Assembly (NCBI GenBank): GCA_963989245.1
Contig: OZ022345.1
Coordinates: forward strand, 47,092,830 to 47,156,829
Source: Nansenia antarctica
Taxonomy: Eukaryota; Chordata; Actinopteri; Argentiniformes; Microstomatidae
Direction of reading: 5' to 3'
DNA: 64,000 nt
The position numbers and the translations under genes were made by a program. Within the stretch, counting starts at the first letter, position 1; each line of letters starts with the position of its first letter. Below, one piece after another: positions 59,934-64,000 of the stretch. The notes under the pieces were generated by a model. The model was not told the origin of the DNA, did no database searches, and was given only the letters and a program-made list of their open reading frames with translations.

Positions 59934-60440
59934 TCATTGAATTTATATAGCGCTTTTCCGAGGCTCAAAGACGCTGACAATATAGGGGATACGGAAAACA
60001 CAAAAACAACAACTAACATGGAGCACAGAGTCAGCAAACGGGGAGGGGGGGGGGGGGGGGGGGGGTGGGTGGTAGGGACAGGGGAGGTGGTTAGGGGTAG
60101 GGGAGGCTGTATGCATATCAGGGGGGTGGCAGGGTTAGGGGAGATGGGTAGGGGTAGGGGAGGTTGTATGCGTGTCAAGGGGGGCAGGGGGCGGGGGCGC
60201 CGGGATGGGGGAGATGGCTAGGGGTAGGGGAGGCTGTAGGCATGGGAGAACAGGTAGGTTTTGAGGTGGGATTTAAAAGTGAGGAGTGAGGGTGAGTCTC
60301 TGAGTGGTTAGGGGAGAGAGTTCCAGAGGCGGGGTGCAGCTCGTGAAAAGGCACGGTGACCGAAGCCTTTGAGTTTTGAGGGTGGGACAGTGAGGGGAAC
60401 AATGGATGAGGATCGGAGGGTACGGGTAGGCCGGTGTATT
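59903..60440. repeat. interspersed repeat of unknown class with (ATA)n and poly-G
   Basis: Starts with an ATA run, then TTTATATAGCGCTTTTCCGAGG, a sequence common at fish repeat ends. A G-rich region follows with units GGGGTAGGGGAGGCTGTATGC repeated about four times (60090-60240), and then AGTTCCAGAGGCGGGGTGCAG near 60321. Family not identified. Confidence 0.5.
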
Positions 60441-60703
60441 ATAAAGCAGTGTATTGTCATCATGAGACTGTAGTTATCTGCTATTGTATACTTTGCTATG
60501 AGAGAGATTGCATGTGCTGCAACATCAGTAATTGCCTTTTCATAATCTGCAAATTATAAGAAATCAATGGATGCATAATTACTACATCCTAACACCACTG
60601 CTCTATTTCACTTAGAAATATTTTTATTAGCTCTGAATAATTCAATATGTTCACTTGATTGTATTCATATTGTATGACCACTCCTCTGTGTACTATGCAA
60701 AAT

Positions 60704-60705
<2 letters not shown>

Positions 60706-60789
<84 letters not shown>
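60706..60789. repeat. (GT)n microsatellite
   Basis: Pure GT run of about 42 units. Confidence 0.95.
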
Positions 60790-60790
<1 letters not shown>

Positions 60791-60868
60791 ATGTGTGTGC
60801 GCATGTGTGTTGTTTACTTTTTTATGAATTACGCTGGCTGTTTATTTGCTGTGTTATGCAATATTCTA

Positions 60869-60944
60869 CCAAATGTACTGTGAAGCACTTTGTGACTGCT
60901 GTCTTAATAAGTGCTATACAACTAAATAAATGTAAAGTAAAGTG
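60869..60944 (+). mobile_element. LINE/SINE 3' tail fragment
   Basis: TGAAGCACTTTGTGACTGC and AAGTGCTATACAACTAAATA resemble the 3' end of the LINE at 1930-2000. Between two GT arrays. Confidence 0.5.
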
Positions 60945-60976
60945 TGTGCGCATGTGTGAGCGCATGTGTGTGTGCG

Positions 60977-61041
<65 letters not shown>
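60945..61041. repeat. (GT)n microsatellite
   Basis: GT array with GC variants at its left end. Confidence 0.95.
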
Positions 61042-61042
<1 letters not shown>

Positions 61043-61561
61043 TGTGTCACACACTCACACTCACAAACACAGTTATTATACACCTGTATTTTACTAGTCA
61101 TTACAGAATAGGCAGTGACACACACATGAGCCTATACATAATGATTCCATTAAAGTAATAGTATAGTATTATCCACTTAGTTAATAACACACACATTTCA
61201 ATGGATTCTAAGGATAGGCCACATTCTGTCAACACATGGTGCTGCTGTGTGACTTCACTGGCTGTGTAGAGGCTGCTGGTGCTGCTAGCTGACTCGTTTC
61301 AGCCAAAGACTAGACATATTGCAAATTAGCATTTTTTTCTGGAGAATCATTCAATTCTTGAAAGATTTTGATGAGTGTAAAGTGCCTGTAGCCCAATAGT
61401 AATAATAAAATGTATTAATGTATTATTATTATTATTATAATTATAATTACAATTTAATACTTTCCTGCATTGTGACTGCCAATGGTCCCTGATCCTAGCA
61501 TAGGTTTGTTTTTATTATCAAGACTGACGAATAGATGTTTCACTTACTTAGACTCACATGT

Positions 61562-61625
61562 ACTTGTTGTAAGTCGCTTTGGATAAAGGCATCTACTAAA
61601 TGTCTAAAATGTAAAAAATAAAATA
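61562..61625 (+). mobile_element. LINE/SINE 3' tail fragment
   Basis: TTGTAAGTCGCTTTGGATAA and ATCTACTAAATG match the tails inside fbxo47 intron 7 (12640-12680), followed by an A-rich tail. Confidence 0.55.
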
Positions 61626-62145
61626 AACAAAATAAACAAAATAAAAAGAAGAGATCTGTGTGTTTGAGTGCTCTCACAGGCTGAATGTGAGGCGATGGCT
61701 ATTTTGGTGCCACTTTTATTTCATCCTAAACATTGTAAAGAATATGAAGCTCTGGATTATAGAGAGTGATTGCAGCAAGTGCACCTCCCTCTTATCTATT
61801 CTCAGCTATCTAAAGACCCCATATTTTCCTTAACAGATGGCACACAACAGCAAGACCAAATGAGTACCAATTTAGCTTCTCCATCTGTTTTTCTCCCCCA
61901 AACTTTCAATAACGGGCGCTGAGCGTGCATGTCAGAATGTGTGAGCATGGAAAATCTCCCATCTCCACGGTGTTTCAATTTGCCTCTTTTTATACATTGA
62001 GATGCATTCACGGTGATTGCACTGCTCTCTATGATCGCTTAACATTTCTTCTTTGTAATTTGGCATCCTGTGTATGTGCAGGCTTGGGTTATTATGTGGA
62101 AAATTGAACATGTTTGAAGAAGGTCGATGGGAAACCTTCACTTCA

Positions 62146-62306
<161 letters not shown>

Positions 62307-64000
62307 AAGGAGCACAATAAGTTGGAAAATGAGGTGAATAAAATATTAGGGATGTGGCATGGGAGAGAGAAATGCCATTATCTGAAGCATAAAACGTCCA
62401 TCGCTGTCGTGGAATACTCCTCCATCACTTCCTCTGAGCTCCTCCCTTCCCCCATGTGGTCCTAATCACTTCTCCAAAACCAGCAAAGTGACATCCTCCT
62501 CCTGAACCATCAATCGTACTCTTATAACATTATACACATTATCATGACATATACATTATCGATCACATTTCTTTATCTCCAGTAGGGACCGACGTGTGCA
62601 TGTAATGATAATGCAACAGTCTCTAAGAGCGCCATTTTCTCCATATGTTAGGCTTTATGTCCATTTAATGATTGGGGCCATATAGATAAGGGACCTTGGG
62701 AGAAATGTGGTGTCATTTAGGGGATGCAGGCGGAGGAATGACAGACGGGTCAGAGGGCAAAGAGATGGTGTCTCGCTGGCTCTTTAGTATGGCACACCAC
62801 CCACATACATATATATTATTAACTTGGCATCCTTTGGATGTCACAGCATGTTCCAGCAGACGTTTAAGTTCTAATGACATCCCCACAGACACACACAGAC
62901 ACACACAGACACAGACACACACACAGACACACAGCATAATATGTGTCTGCATGTTCCAGTCATTCGCCCCCTGAGGCAAAATGAGGGGTGGTAAACCCTG
63001 AAGAGCCTCTGGAGTAATCAGGGTCAGGGGGGCCAAAACCAGGCTTCCTGAATTATACATCAGTCAATCCTCTGCAACGTATAAATATCTTATCCATTGT
63101 GATGGAGGATGGGTTCATGACAGAGTCACAACCAATGTCTCCTTTATGATTGCTGTGACAGAGAGACGTGATGATGGAGGTTGTAATTAGGTATGAACTA
63201 TGTGTACTACTGTAAATGATTCCTGCATTTTCTGTTTTCTATTATGGAAATAAAGTATTTGTTTTATAGACTGTGAGCTAGACATACTGTTGGTTGGTTG
63301 GTTGGTTGGTTGGTTTCTCAGTCAGACAAAAAAACAACTCCATGTGAAATCTATCTTGGATAGATGAATGGATGAACATTTGAACCCTTATTTTTTTAAA
63401 AAGGGAACTTTTCCCCCTCATTGAACTCTGACACAGATGTGTTCAAGTTTGTGGTCCCTGTGTAGTGTAAAAATCTAAAGATTAGTTTATGCTTTGTTGA
63501 TCGACACTCCAGACAACTCTCGATCGACTGAAAATGACATCTAGTCGACACTTTTCCATGTCGCCGAGGGGATGTTCTCCTGAACATCCTTATGTTGCTG
63601 AAGCTGTCATATATATCATTTTTGTCAAGCTACGTTATGACGATTGCCACATAATAAAAAGCAGAAAACAGCATTAAGAATCCATCCCTCCATCCGTCAG
63701 AGGAGTATAAATAATCTGTAGAATCCTTTCAGACTGGAGAGAGGTCTCCTGTTGCTAGGTGCCAATTGTGTTCTGTGATGACATCACAATGGGCAAGGCA
63801 GAAGAAGTTCTCAAACTCTACTCTATAGAAGTCCAAAAGTCCAAAACTTCCTCAAGGGCACAAAGTAGGAGCTCTGTCCTCATACTTTTCTTTATTTTAT
63901 AAACTGTTCTGATGTTAACTCTCTGTTATTTCTGTCTATAAATTTCATCACATCTAATTTTCAATTTCATCACATCTATTCTAGTCTATTGTGTTACTCT

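Noticed and set aside
60100..60250. G-rich stretch as a telomere-like or immunoglobulin switch-like array
   Set aside because: The units are GGGGTAGGGGAGGCTGTATGC, not TTAGGG, and lie within an interspersed repeat.

Overview
The window looks like genomic DNA of a teleost fish. It has long CA/GA microsatellites, several jockey-superfamily LINEs with fish-type 3' tails, hAT and other TIR elements, a vertebrate retrovirus-like element, and split genes with standard GT/AG introns. The species cannot be named from the sequence. The only host gene I recognise is fbxo47, an F-box protein gene, present as an array of four head-to-tail copies on the + strand.

Layout. Positions 1-4.9 kb hold a LINE reverse transcriptase running in from the left edge, a minisatellite lodged in that LINE's 3' UTR, a THAP-like fragment and a palindromic element built from tRNA-like modules. 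Positions 4.9-20.6 kb (unit 1) and 27.2-45.3 kb (unit 2) are two nearly identical copies of one block. Each block runs: TIR DNA transposon, LINE carrying a TIR element inserted in the 5' flank of fbxo47, fbxo47 type B, intergenic DNA, fbxo47 type A, then a BED-finger hAT transposase pseudogene on the minus strand. Unit 1 holds copy 1 (type B, exons 8-10 only) and copy 2 (type A, all ten exons intact, 438 residues predicted). Unit 2 holds copy 3 (type B, exons 3-6 replaced by a LINE, exon 7 donor mutated, exon 10 split by a solo LTR) and copy 4 (type A, frameshift in exon 8, 3' end deleted). Copy 2 therefore appears to be the only functional gene.

Between the units, at 20636-27215 on the minus strand, sits a young endogenous retrovirus-like element. 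It has two 303-bp LTRs that look identical by eye, a 4-bp target duplication, an intact gag, and a gag-pol reading frame separated by a single in-frame TAG. Its pol is internally deleted: no reverse transcriptase core, no protease active-site motif and no integrase catalytic core. It was probably mobilised in trans.

Many insertions are present in one unit and absent from the other, so the two units give filled and empty sites and a relative order of events. From 45.3 kb to the end the DNA is mostly single copy and non-coding, with many microsatellites, a few LINE/SINE tails and a decayed DIRS-type retrotransposon at about 57.9-58.8 kb. No convincing host exon is visible there.
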